The notes: a model not told the origin generated them from the letters alone. 64,000 nt of DNA from Leptospira kemamanensis (GCF_004769665.1 NZ_RQGG01000009.1:1-64000); one strand, 5' to 3'. Numbered from the stretch's first letter, positions 18,618 to 27,955 are shown. Made by a program: numbers and translations.

Positions 18618-18986
18618 CTAAGTCTCGTCGCTGCTTAACATTTCGCAGTTACCGTCAAAAATAACGCCATCCGCGATTTGTAATTTTGCAGTGCGAATGT
18701 TTCCTTGGACTTTTCCTGTTGATAACATCTCTAATCTTTGGGTTGCTGTAACATTTCCAATGATAGTTCCACCAACGACAACAGTTCCAGCTTTGATATT
18801 TGCTTTCACTCGAGCACCTTCGCTGATGACTAAATAACCATCCGAAATGATTTCACCAGTGAAATCTCCAGAGATTTGAAGTGGCTTTTTAAATGCCAAT
18901 GTTCCACTAAAAGCTGTTTCTTTTCCAAGGATGGTGGCGATCACACCATGTTCTGTGATGGTTGGTTGCATTTCTTTTTTTGACAT
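18618..18986 (-). CDS. Bactofilin (polymer-forming cytoskeletal protein)
   Basis: Bactofilins polymerise without nucleotide and scaffold envelope or cell-shape functions. The 122 residues show short beta-helix turns from about 22 to 110: GTLAFKKPLQISGDFTGEI, then VKANIKAGTVVVGGTIIGNV, then GKVQGNIRTAKLQIADGVIFDG. This GxI/V periodicity is typical. A short unstructured N-terminus and a polar C-terminal tail flank it. It lies five bases after the TPR gene and one base before the histidine kinase gene, so it is inside the long minus-strand cluster. Confidence 0.92.
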   Translation of the reverse strand: MSKKEMQPTITEHGVIATILGKETAFSGTLAFKKPLQISGDFTGEIISDGYLVISEGARVKANIKAGTVVVGGTIIGNVTATQRLEMLSTGKVQGNIRTAKLQIADGVIFDGNCEMLSSDET

Positions 18987-18991
18987 AGTCC

Positions 18992-19216
18992 CTATTTTGT
19001 TTTCATGTTGTATACCCCGTCCCAGTCTTCTGGAGGGGGATCTGCGATGTAATCATCACAACGTTCAATATAAAGTTTGCATGGGCCGTCTTCTGGATGA
19101 ATGGCCAGTGCTTTTTTGAATTCTTCTTTTGCTTCTACAAATTTGCGCGATTTGTATAATGTAAGACCTTGGTTATAATGAACCAAAACTGACTTCATTT
19201 TTTCACTGACGATCAT
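18992..19216 (-). CDS. Small TPR protein resembling the C-terminal tail of class III nucleotide cyclases
   Basis: The 74-residue protein has about one and a half TPR-like helices (LVHYNQGLTLYKSRKFVEAK, then EFKKALAIHPEDGPCKLYIERC). It ends in PPPEDWDGVYNMKTK. The GPxxxYxxRC plus PPPxxWDGV ending is familiar from the C-terminus of many spirochaetal and other adenylate/guanylate cyclases, but there is no cyclase domain here. It may be a separated module that binds a cyclase partner or competes with it. It overlaps the acpS stop by ATGA. The function is an inference from motif only. Confidence 0.75.
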   Translation of the reverse strand: MIVSEKMKSVLVHYNQGLTLYKSRKFVEAKEEFKKALAIHPEDGPCKLYIERCDDYIADPPPEDWDGVYNMKTK

Positions 19217-19596
19217 TGGAGCTCCTTATAGAATACGACCACAGCGGTAGAATAGTGGTCCGCATGACTGATGGACACTGAACTACCTTTAAATCCTTTC
19301 TCTCGGAAAAACTTCTCAGTTTTCCCATGGATGACTAGCGTTTTTTTCCCAAAATTGGTTCCAGCTAGCTCAATCTCGCGCATATCGGCAACCTCACCAG
19401 GTTCCAAGTTGAGGGCCTTGATGACCGCTTCTTTACAGGCAAAACGTCCCGCAAGAAAGGGAACGGGGTCTTTGTGTTTATGGCAGTATTCCACTTCGTC
19501 ATCCGTAAAAACACGTTTCAAAAACCTGTCCCCATGTTTTTGTAACAAATCTCGGATTCTATCATTTTCGACGATGTCGTTCCCGACTGATATCAT
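19213..19596 (-). CDS. acpS: Holo-[acyl-carrier-protein] synthase
   Basis: AcpS transfers 4'-phosphopantetheine from CoA to the serine of acyl carrier protein. The N-terminal GNDIVENDRI carries the Mg-binding Asp, and FLAGRFACKEAVIKAL carries the conserved Glu/Lys helix. The C-terminal SVSISHADHYSTAVVV strand and the 127-residue length fit the family. It is embedded between the giant kinase gene (eight bases upstream) and the small TPR gene (4-base overlap). Besides normal fatty-acid synthesis it could serve acyl-chain steps encoded in this cluster. Confidence 0.95.
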   Translation of the reverse strand: MISVGNDIVENDRIRDLLQKHGDRFLKRVFTDDEVEYCHKHKDPVPFLAGRFACKEAVIKALNLEPGEVADMREIELAGTNFGKKTLVIHGKTEKFFREKGFKGSSVSISHADHYSTAVVVFYKELQ

Positions 19597-19604
19597 ATCT
19601 GAAT

Positions 19605-22600
19605 TTATTTACGCCGAAGTTCTGTGAGTCGAGCAAATAATCGGTTGTTTTCCTTGTGGTATGGACGTCTCAACTTGACTCGTTCGGAATAATCAAAAGC
19701 AGCGCTATAATCACCATTGGTAAACAAGGCTTCCGCGATATAAAATAAGGTTAAACTATCGGATGGATTTTTTTGCACATAGGAAACGGCAAATTGAAGT
19801 GGAAAAGCGGAGACTCGGTGTTCGGTATATAAATATATTTTTTGAAAAGACAAAGGAGCAAGAGTGATATCCGGGAAATGAGAAGAAATCATTTTTTCTA
19901 GTTCGGACCATTGTTTTTGTTTGTATAAAGTGAGCGCTCGTAAATACACAATATGTTTGGGATGGGACTTAGGAATGACAATTTCGGAGCCATCACCTGT
20001 ATACTCCACACGAATCAAAGAAAGATCATCGATAAGATCTCCATACCTTTTGATTGCATCCCGAACTAAATTGAGATCTCCCATCCCTTCCAATGTAGTC
20101 TTCAAAAACAATTCATCGTCTTCGTTCACTTCCATATCTTCTTCGGATCCAATTAATATATCATCACGTCCATCCGATCCAATAAGAAGTACATCACCCT
20201 TTTCCATTTGGAAGGTATTGATTTGTAAATTCTTTTTAGATGCAAGTAGTCCTAGTTTCGCACAGACATAGTTATGTGGCAAAAAGAATGTTTTCCCATT
20301 TCGGTAAATCACAGGCCTTGGGTGTTCTGCATTTAAAAAATAAAAAAATCCAGTTTCGTCATCAATCAGACAAAGAAACATAGAAATTAACATCGAACCA
20401 TCAAAGGTAACAAGAGTATTATGCAATTCAGAATAAGCATTACTCACCCATTTTTCAGGTGTGATATCTCTCACTTCTTCCGATTGTCCATTCCGTTTGA
20501 TAATCGCTTCAAACACAGAACCAATTACAAGAGCACCACTTGCACCTTGCATCGATTTCCCCATGGCATCACCATTTAACACAACTATGTATTTTTTATT
20601 TTGTAATTGAATGGAGGAAGAAACACATAAGTCACCACCAATTTCCGAATTCCAATGTTTGTAAGTGAATTTCTTTTTTTGTTCCGTAAGGAACTGAATG
20701 TTCATATTCGATGAATTGGCATGGTTTTGGGTTAGCGGTTCAATGAGTAGGGAAGCTAAAAAATAATCACCATCTTGTTGTTCCTTAAGCCCCTTCACTT
20801 CGGTCAATGCGGAATTTAATTCCTTTGTACGTTCATCTACTTTTTGTTCCAAATTACTATATAAAAGTGAATTTTCGATGGAAACCGCGATTTGTGAAGA
20901 TAATATTTTCAAAATCTCAACTCTGCCTGGTGTAAAGGCATCTGTTGTTAGGTTGTTCTCCAAATAAACGATACCAACAACCGTTCCATGACTAAAAATC
21001 GGATAACAAAGTAATGACTTTGGAGAATAAGATTTTACATAAGGATCATTTTTGAACTCACCTTCCTTTGCAGCATCCCCACAGATGACAACCACACCTG
21101 TTCGCACCACATAACCAATGATTTGTGAAGGAATATTTCTTTGGTTGATGGATGTTACTGGTAACGTAAAGTCCAATTCAAAAGGAGATTCCGAATAAAC
21201 AGAAACAGATTCCGTTTCTAAATTGGATTCCGCGATGACCTGCCATTTTGATTCTAAATTGAGAATGAAATATCCCCTTTCGGCACCTGCATTTTCCAAA
21301 ATGATTTTCATCATTTTTTCTAATAATCGATTCAGCTGGATTTCACCTGAAATGGTTTGAGACGCTTTAATGACTGTATTGATATCTAAAGTCGAACCAA
21401 CATCACCGAAGATATCCTTCGTTGTGCTAAACAAAGAAAGGTTATCAGTTGAATCTGTTCTAAAATTTCGACCAATATATTTTTTAAGTGAGATGTGTTT
21501 TGCTTCTAATTGTTTTACTTTCGAGAGAAAACCATACTTTCCATAACGATAATGTGCTTCGACAAGGTGTAAGTTACTGTATTGGTCAAAACCTGTTTCT
21601 TTCCACATTCGAACCAAAATTTCATTGGCGATCGCTTCTTCTAAAATGTAACCTGATTCTCTAGCAGACGTGATGGCCGCCTTACAAGTGACAACCGCCT
21701 CCGACTTTTGATTTTTAAGATACAATAGAATTGCTGAGATAATCTCAAATTTGTGACCATAATTTTCAGGCGAACTTTTTGCCCAAACCTTCAAACGATT
21801 TGCAAATGTAATGAGGCGTTTTTTTAAGAATTTTTTGGAGTGGTTTTTGGTTTGGATGGAATTGGTTAATAATTCATACACAACTAAGGCACCAAAAAAA
21901 ACATGTTCAGGTACAAACATCATCCCAAACATAGCACCTTCTAAAGAATCCAACTTCAAAGAAGCTTCGAATGCTTTTTCAATATCACCTAAAAAGTATT
22001 CTAAACGAACTGTGCATAAATAATAATCGAAAAGTGCATTGGCGTTCCCTGTGACTTCCCACTCCTTCACAATTTCTGATTCTGAAAAATACCTTCCATT
22101 TAAACTCAAAGCGTCCGCTGATTCCCCTCGCATATTTTCTACAATCTGCATATTCAATCGATGCACTTGGTAGGCGTGGTGTTGGCGTAAACTCAAGAGT
22201 GATGCATCATAACGAAGTTGGCTTTTGTACAAATCATCTAAATTTTCTCTGTACAATAATCCTTGGAAATGAATGTTATTTAAGGAGTAGGAAGCATATT
22301 GCAAATCACCCGTCTCCATTCCTGCCAAAAAACTATCCCAAAAAATTCCTTTGCCCTCTTTGGCATGGTTTTTCCAAGGAGAAATCATACAGGCAAACAT
22401 AAAAAGAGTTCTACATTTAAAAGGAGTTGCACTCAAAACATCAATGAGTCTAACACCTAACTGGCCAAATTTAAGACCTAATTCGTAATTCCCAAGACCA
22501 GAACCTTGGATGATTCCCATAGCACAAAAACCAAAGGCACTGAGTTCACACAAACCATGAACCAAACTATAATTCACCATTTTCAAAACAATGACTGGAA

Positions 22601-25319
22601 ATAAATTAGGTTCTGCCAAAAAGGAAGGTGCCACACAAGCATTCAGCAGTCGCATGATCGCTAAGTATTTAGGATCAGTGGAAACTGGTAAATGTTCCAA
22701 TTCATCAATAGATCTTCGACCCAGTTTTAGTTTGAATTTTAAAATTTCGCGTAACGGAGAAAGTGCAGATGCATTTTTTGGCAACCTAACACCCAGGAGG
22801 CGTAATGCCTGTTTGAGTGTGACCAATACCTCTTTCATTTTGTTTTGAGTGACTAACATGGAAGATTGTAACTCATAAACCAAAATTTTGTCTAAATCTG
22901 TTTTGGCATGTTTTAGAATGTAATTAAAACTTTTCTCTGCTGTTTCAAAATTTTTGGACAAATATGCGGATCTCGCATGAGCTAAATGAAGACGTAAGGT
23001 ATTTTCATACTGAGTATTCCATTCAGAATCTTCCATTAATGCGATCATTCGTTCAAAAAAACTAAAGGCTGCATCATAAGCAGATGAGTTTAAAGCCTTA
23101 AAACCTGCTTTTTCATTTAAAGTTCTGAGTTGCACCAACTCTTGTTCCACTTTGATTTGTGAAAAACCCAAATTGAGTTGGTTCACAATCGTAAACAAAT
23201 GATCATCTAGTTTGTATTTATAAAGAATGGATAAATAGGTTTTCCCAATTTTGTAATGCAATTCAGATTTTTCTTCAGGAGAGATGATTTTATAAATCGC
23301 TTCTCGAATTTTATCGTGGGTGAAGTTAGCATCTTCTAAACCAAGAATCAAAAACTCCTCATTGGCCAAAGCGACTAAATCAAGAGAGGCCAAATGAAAC
23401 GGTCGTTCTGCAATGGTTGCATAGATATCATGACGAAACCAGTTTCCGATACAGGCTGTTAACTTTAATGTTTCAATTAGATTGGAAGGTAAGGAATTGA
23501 TTTTATCGACAATCAAATCGATCACATTTTCAGAAATGTTTACGGTATTGATTTTTTCCTTGTCCCAAACCCAGCGATTTTCGGAAAAATGAATATAAGA
23601 CCTTTCATAGAGATTTTTGAACATCTCGTTGACATGAAAAGGATTCCCTTTTGTTTTTTTCCAAATGATTTCGGCGATGATAGAGATTTCCGATTCAGGC
23701 AACGACAATGTTTCTGAAACCAAAAGAGAAATATCTTGTTCTTTCAGTGGCTCTAACTTAATTTCTGTAATCGAAATTTTGGAATCTCTCAGCTCTTCCA
23801 ATAATCGAAAAAATGGATCGGTTGGATTAACTTCATTGTCTCGATAGGATAAGATGATAAAAAAATAAGAGATCTCAGGGTCGGTAATTACTTCTTTTAA
23901 TAGCAAAATGCTTGAGGAATCTGCCCATTGTAAGTCATCCAAAAACATAACCACAGGATGTTCTTTGGTACAAACTGTACGTAAAAATTTTCGAAATACA
24001 ATGTGAAATCGATTTTCTGTTTCCTGGGTATCCAACTCAGGAGGATCCGTTACTACCCCAAGGAGTTGTGATAACTCAGGAACAACATCTACAATTAACT
24101 TTGCATTCCCACCTAATGTATCTGTGATGGTTTTTTTCCATTCTTTCACAGCAGTTTCGTTTTCAGACAAAAGTTGTCTCACCAAACTTTGTAATGCTAA
24201 ATGGATTCCGCGGTAAGGAATCGATTTTTTATAAAAATCGTATTTCCCTGATGTAAAATAGGCTCTCTCAATCGTAACAGGTTTTTGAATTTCATTGATT
24301 AAGGCAGACTTTCCAATCCCAGATCGACCAGAAATCAAAAACGTTTCAATCCTACCTTCTGTTGCATTTAAAAACTTTTCTTCAAAGGTTTTTAATTGAG
24401 TTTCTCTACCATATAACTTTTTAGGAATTTGGAAACGTGATGATTTATCATTTTTTGCAAGTTCCATCTGGAACGAATCCAATTCTTCTTTTCCACTTTC
24501 CAAAAAAATAGATTGAATTGTAGAAAGATCGGATAATAATCCAGATGCTGTTTGGTAACGATCCTCTGGATTTTTTTCCAATAACTTCATGATGAGATCA
24601 GATATAATCTTTGGAGCATTACTTCTTTCTTTGGGAGAAAGTGGAGTTCTTGCTAAATGGGCATGTACCATCTCCAAACTATCAGTATATAAAAATGGTA
24701 ATTCGCCAGTGATCAGTTGGTAAAGAGTCACACCCAACGAATAAAAATCGGTACGATAATCCACAGTACGATTCATTCGTCCAGTTTGTTCTGGTGAGAT
24801 ATGTGCCAAGGTTCCTGTTAGATTTTGATTGAGAGGAAGATAAAAACTTCTATGTGTCAGAAGTGTAGCGGAACCAAAGTCTATGATTTTGACATTTCCT
24901 GATTCAGGTTGATAAATTACATTTTGGGCTTTGATATCATTGTGAACAATTTTTGCTTTATGGATATCAACAAGTGCCTTACAGATTTCGATCGCTATAT
25001 TTAAAAATACATGCAAACTTCCATACTTTCCACTGAGTTGAAGTTTGGCGAGATCAGTGTAATTGACATATGGAAAAATGATTGCGACTGTATTTTGATA
25101 AGATTCAAAGCTAATAGGTTTGAGTGTATAAACAGAATCTAAGGATTTAAGAATTTCGTATTCGTTTTTGAATCTGGTAATCTCATGATTGTCCGGATAA
25201 TCTCGATTTAATAACTTTACGACAATCGGATTTTGTTTATCATCGGCTCCGATATAAACAGAACTTCTTTTACCTAAATGAAGTTCTTTCGTAACATTAA
25301 ATTTTCCTATCGTAAACAA
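19605..25319 (-). CDS. Giant Ser/Thr kinase - AAA ATPase - TPR - GAF - SpoIIE phosphatase protein
   Basis: The 1904-residue protein carries both kinase and phosphatase domains. Residues about 8-270 are a Hanks-type kinase with VVKLLN lysine, HNDIKAQNV catalytic loop and IIDFGSA; the loop reads HND rather than HRD. Residues about 300-560 are an AAA_16/MalT-like ATPase with Walker A GRSGIGKSAL and MFLDDLQWADSS. Residues about 600-1290 are helical TPR-like repeats. A GAF domain spans about 1309-1480, then a coiled coil. A SpoIIE domain (about 1500-1740) has GGD, NGDAMGKS, GSDGRDD and DDLSLI. The C-terminus is TPR-like. The start is TTG at 25319 with an AAGGA site seven bases upstream. No membrane segment is evident. 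Confidence 0.92.
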   Translation of the reverse strand: MFTIGKFNVTKELHLGKRSSVYIGADDKQNPIVVKLLNRDYPDNHEITRFKNEYEILKSLDSVYTLKPISFESYQNTVAIIFPYVNYTDLAKLQLSGKYGSLHVFLNIAIEICKALVDIHKAKIVHNDIKAQNVIYQPESGNVKIIDFGSATLLTHRSFYLPLNQNLTGTLAHISPEQTGRMNRTVDYRTDFYSLGVTLYQLITGELPFLYTDSLEMVHAHLARTPLSPKERSNAPKIISDLIMKLLEKNPEDRYQTASGLLSDLSTIQSIFLESGKEELDSFQMELAKNDKSSRFQIPKKLYGRETQLKTFEEKFLNATEGRIETFLISGRSGIGKSALINEIQKPVTIERAYFTSGKYDFYKKSIPYRGIHLALQSLVRQLLSENETAVKEWKKTITDTLGGNAKLIVDVVPELSQLLGVVTDPPELDTQETENRFHIVFRKFLRTVCTKEHPVVMFLDDLQWADSSSILLLKEVITDPEISYFFIILSYRDNEVNPTDPFFRLLEELRDSKISITEIKLEPLKEQDISLLVSETLSLPESEISIIAEIIWKKTKGNPFHVNEMFKNLYERSYIHFSENRWVWDKEKINTVNISENVIDLIVDKINSLPSNLIETLKLTACIGNWFRHDIYATIAERPFHLASLDLVALANEEFLILGLEDANFTHDKIREAIYKIISPEEKSELHYKIGKTYLSILYKYKLDDHLFTIVNQLNLGFSQIKVEQELVQLRTLNEKAGFKALNSSAYDAAFSFFERMIALMEDSEWNTQYENTLRLHLAHARSAYLSKNFETAEKSFNYILKHAKTDLDKILVYELQSSMLVTQNKMKEVLVTLKQALRLLGVRLPKNASALSPLREILKFKLKLGRRSIDELEHLPVSTDPKYLAIMRLLNACVAPSFLAEPNLFPVIVLKMVNYSLVHGLCELSAFGFCAMGIIQGSGLGNYELGLKFGQLGVRLIDVLSATPFKCRTLFMFACMISPWKNHAKEGKGIFWDSFLAGMETGDLQYASYSLNNIHFQGLLYRENLDDLYKSQLRYDASLLSLRQHHAYQVHRLNMQIVENMRGESADALSLNGRYFSESEIVKEWEVTGNANALFDYYLCTVRLEYFLGDIEKAFEASLKLDSLEGAMFGMMFVPEHVFFGALVVYELLTNSIQTKNHSKKFLKKRLITFANRLKVWAKSSPENYGHKFEIISAILLYLKNQKSEAVVTCKAAITSARESGYILEEAIANEILVRMWKETGFDQYSNLHLVEAHYRYGKYGFLSKVKQLEAKHISLKKYIGRNFRTDSTDNLSLFSTTKDIFGDVGSTLDINTVIKASQTISGEIQLNRLLEKMMKIILENAGAERGYFILNLESKWQVIAESNLETESVSVYSESPFELDFTLPVTSINQRNIPSQIIGYVVRTGVVVICGDAAKEGEFKNDPYVKSYSPKSLLCYPIFSHGTVVGIVYLENNLTTDAFTPGRVEILKILSSQIAVSIENSLLYSNLEQKVDERTKELNSALTEVKGLKEQQDGDYFLASLLIEPLTQNHANSSNMNIQFLTEQKKKFTYKHWNSEIGGDLCVSSSIQLQNKKYIVVLNGDAMGKSMQGASGALVIGSVFEAIIKRNGQSEEVRDITPEKWVSNAYSELHNTLVTFDGSMLISMFLCLIDDETGFFYFLNAEHPRPVIYRNGKTFFLPHNYVCAKLGLLASKKNLQINTFQMEKGDVLLIGSDGRDDILIGSEEDMEVNEDDELFLKTTLEGMGDLNLVRDAIKRYGDLIDDLSLIRVEYTGDGSEIVIPKSHPKHIVYLRALTLYKQKQWSELEKMISSHFPDITLAPLSFQKIYLYTEHRVSAFPLQFAVSYVQKNPSDSLTLFYIAEALFTNGDYSAAFDYSERVKLRRPYHKENNRLFARLTELRRK

Positions 25320-25328
25320 ATGAATTCC

Positions 25329-26093
25329 TTACTTAGCCGTTTTTCCACCATCAACTGGAATCACAGCACCTGTAATAAAGGCAGCACCATCCCCACATAA
25401 CCAAACACAGGTTTTTGCAACTTCTTCTGGAGTTGCCATCCTTCCCAATGCATATGATTTCATTCTTTCCTTTTTTACTTCTTCTGGATTTGGAACATTT
25501 GCATAAAATACATCGTCCATGTCGGTTTGGATTCCACCTGGGCAGAGTGCAATGACACGGATTCCATTGGCACCATATTCTAATGCTGCCGATTTGGTAA
25601 GACCAATGATTCCATGTTTTGTCATGGAATAAGGACCCGCCTTTTCTTTTCCCCTTAGTCCTAAAGCAGAAGAAACATTGATGATGGCACCGCCGTTCCC
25701 TTGTTTTAGAAATTGTTTTAATTCAAATTGCATCGATAAAAAAGTACCTTTTAAATTTACATCCATTACAGAATCAAAAATATCTAATGGATATTCGGCC
25801 GTGTTTTTCAGCACACCGGAAATTCCGGCATTATTGACTGCCACATCAATTCGACCATATTTGTCTACAACGGCTTCAACAAAATTACGAACTGCTTCCG
25901 ATTGTGTGACATCGGTTTTAAAATACAATCCTTCGCCACCTTGTTTTTTCAAAAGAGATAAGGTTTCTTCCCCTTCTTGTTTACGACGACCACAGAATCC
26001 AACCACATAACCAGAGTTTGCAAATTCTAAAACAATCGATCTTCCTAATCCCGATGTTCCTCCAGTGACTAATGCAACTTTTTTATTTTTCAT
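25329..26093 (-). CDS. FabG-like short-chain dehydrogenase/reductase
   Basis: This is an NAD(P)-dependent oxidoreductase of 254 residues, close to FabG and glucose-1-dehydrogenase types. It has VTGGTSGLGRSIV (TGxxxGxG), AVNNAGISG, INVSSALG for the catalytic Ser, YSMTKHG for YxxxK, and a C-terminal VIPVDGGKT that is typical of the classical family. It overlaps the AfsA-like gene upstream by ATGA, so the two proteins are very likely made together. In the known A-factor pathway an AfsA-type condensation is followed by reductase steps, which makes this pairing notable. Substrate unknown. Confidence 0.92.
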   Translation of the reverse strand: MKNKKVALVTGGTSGLGRSIVLEFANSGYVVGFCGRRKQEGEETLSLLKKQGGEGLYFKTDVTQSEAVRNFVEAVVDKYGRIDVAVNNAGISGVLKNTAEYPLDIFDSVMDVNLKGTFLSMQFELKQFLKQGNGGAIINVSSALGLRGKEKAGPYSMTKHGIIGLTKSAALEYGANGIRVIALCPGGIQTDMDDVFYANVPNPEEVKKERMKSYALGRMATPEEVAKTCVWLCGDGAAFITGAVIPVDGGKTAK

Positions 26094-27349
26094 TGGATTT
26101 CCCTATCTTCGATCAATCTACCGTACCGATTGATGGCTTCCTTTACATTTGCTTTATCCAATTCCGAAATCTCATCGAATTTGAATCCAGCAAAAAAGGT
26201 ATCTTCATTATTATCGTCTTCTTTTATCCATAATAAAGTACAAGTTCCGTGTACGAAACCAACAATATCAAAATGCATAAAAAATTCGAGTTGTTGCTCT
26301 GCAAAAAAAATACCGGGATGTGTGCCAGAGGAACGCACCATGAAACCAGAATTAGATATATTTTCGATGGTTGAAACAATGTTTCTCCCATTTTCGCGAA
26401 TCGAAATATTATTTTTGAAGCGGTCCAAAATTCGAAATCTTGGATCAATTTCATATTCTTCTTCCTGCGTACTTTTTAAGCGTTTGTATACTTTAAGTGG
26501 TAAAATGCTGGCTGCCATTTCGATACGAGTGATTTCTTGGTTCTCTTGGTACGCAGTGATCTCTAATTTGGAGTAGTTCCAATACCCAGATTTACTCAAT
26601 TTCACTTCTTTGGCTTTCGCTCGAAGTTTGATGGGCATATTCATTTTTGCATACTGCAAAAACTCTGAATTCAAGTATAACAATAGAAAGGTGACATCTT
26701 CAAAGGGAACTTTCCCATACATATGGTTACAGGCGATACCAAATTGGCGAGAAGCCTCTACAATTTGCATCCCCGAGATATGTTTTAAATTGGGAGGTGA
26801 GTAATACTTGTGATTAGGAGGAATATAAAGATTGGCAAAAAAAATATCTTTTTTAGGAATCTCAGGGAAACGTTCGAAGATGTTTGAGATCATCGATTTT
26901 TCTACGTTACCAATATAATAGTCTCTACGTTTGATGAGTTGCAAAATTCGGATTTCGTCTGCCTCAGTCACAGTGTCATTGAGGACAAACTGTTCGATCC
27001 CTTCATCAAAATGGTAAAACTGACTTAAAAAATCTCTGCCAGCTTCATCAATATTCGCTTCATTTAAAATTCGTTCTGCTGATTCCTTACGAATCCGATA
27101 GGGAATGGTTTTGAGTTGGAAATAATTGCCTGTGGCATCAGTTCTCTCTCGGTAGTATGGAAGTAGGAACTCTTTTTCTCGTTCGTTTAGGTTGGGAAGG
27201 ACAGAACCGGTGAATACCTCATAGGATATCATCCGAGGTAAAGCCCTTCTGATATTGGCGACAAAACTATCGTCTTGGTAATAGGTCCTAGTGAAACGTT
27301 TGTCGAGGGGTAAACTTGTGGGGATCTCTTCTTTTTCGGAAACCTTCAT
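26090..27349 (-). CDS. AfsA-like hotdog domain protein with C-terminal PilZ domain
   Basis: I recognise an AfsA-type hotdog region at about residues 170-290. A His after Pro-Pro-Asn is followed by HISGMQIVEASRQFGIACNH, matching the family's EAxRQ core, and then by a second strand set. AfsA joins a beta-keto acyl chain to dihydroxyacetone phosphate in gamma-butyrolactone synthesis. Residues about 300-415 look like PilZ, with RENGR (RxxxR) and ENISNSGF (N-x-S-x-x-G), so c-di-GMP binding is likely. Residues 1-160 are unassigned. The start is the ATG at 27349; the frame also opens at TTG 27358. The gene is first in a twelve-gene run and overlaps an SDR gene. The actual reaction is unknown and it may be only a ligand-binding hotdog. 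Confidence 0.72.
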   Translation of the reverse strand: MKVSEKEEIPTSLPLDKRFTRTYYQDDSFVANIRRALPRMISYEVFTGSVLPNLNEREKEFLLPYYRERTDATGNYFQLKTIPYRIRKESAERILNEANIDEAGRDFLSQFYHFDEGIEQFVLNDTVTEADEIRILQLIKRRDYYIGNVEKSMISNIFERFPEIPKKDIFFANLYIPPNHKYYSPPNLKHISGMQIVEASRQFGIACNHMYGKVPFEDVTFLLLYLNSEFLQYAKMNMPIKLRAKAKEVKLSKSGYWNYSKLEITAYQENQEITRIEMAASILPLKVYKRLKSTQEEEYEIDPRFRILDRFKNNISIRENGRNIVSTIENISNSGFMVRSSGTHPGIFFAEQQLEFFMHFDIVGFVHGTCTLLWIKEDDNNEDTFFAGFKFDEISELDKANVKEAINRYGRLIEDREIQ

Positions 27350-27451
27350 TTGGTACAACCAGGAATCTACTCTAGGATTAGTCCGTAGATTCCAACGGGG
27401 TACCTTTCAAGGCAAGTAATTTAACATTAATTTGACAAAATTATGGCAATT

Positions 27452-27883
27452 TCATCTAACAACGGTTACGGAACAAGGAGCATAATGCACCACTCTGTCC
27501 GAAACACTACCCATTATGAAACGACCTAAGATTCCATGACCTCGACTGCCTATCACAATCAAATCTGCTTTTTCACGTTCAGCGAGTTTACAAATTTCTT
27601 CCGCGGGATAACCTTCTAAAACCACTCGGTTCCATTTCACAGAAGTCTCATCTAAAATCGGATGGATTTTTTCAAATCTTTGTTCCGAGATCCACTTCAC
27701 TCTGTCTTTTCCTGGAGGTGCTGCATCGTAGTAACCAGGGAGAGGACCAAAATCTTCAATCACTTCGACAACATAACAAACTGCATTACTTGCTTTGGCA
27801 ATTGCCAAACCAAATTCTAAGGCCTTCGCGGAACTCGGGGAACCATCAATGGGAATGATGAGTTTTTGAATCAATTTTTCCAT
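27452..27883 (-). CDS. Universal stress protein (UspA family)
   Basis: This is a single 143-residue Usp domain. It starts with [16 protein letters not shown] and ends with [33 protein letters not shown], which holds the G-x2-G-x9-G-S ATP-binding motif. It is therefore an ATP-binding type Usp, probably dimeric and cytoplasmic, involved in stress tolerance. It follows the polyamine importer genes on the same strand but is separated by 132 bases with three inverted repeats, so it is likely a separate unit. Confidence 0.92.
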   Translation of the reverse strand: MEKLIQKLIIPIDGSPSSAKALEFGLAIAKASNAVCYVVEVIEDFGPLPGYYDAAPPGKDRVKWISEQRFEKIHPILDETSVKWNRVVLEGYPAEEICKLAEREKADLIVIGSRGHGILGRFIMGSVSDRVVHYAPCSVTVVR

Positions 27884-27923
27884 GTTATTATCTTACCACG
27901 TCCTTTGCAGATCGGGAAGTGAA

Positions 27924-27949
27924 TTTCCTTTGACAATTATCAAAGGAAA
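27924..27949. repeat. Perfect 10-base inverted repeat, possible hairpin
   Basis: TTTCCTTTGA (27924-27933) and TCAAAGGAAA (27940-27949) are perfect reverse complements around a six-base loop CAATTA. It lies between potC and the universal stress gene. No T-run follows on either strand, so a classical terminator is not supported; an operator or RNA stem is possible. Confidence 0.6.
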
Positions 27950-27955
27950 CGAAAT

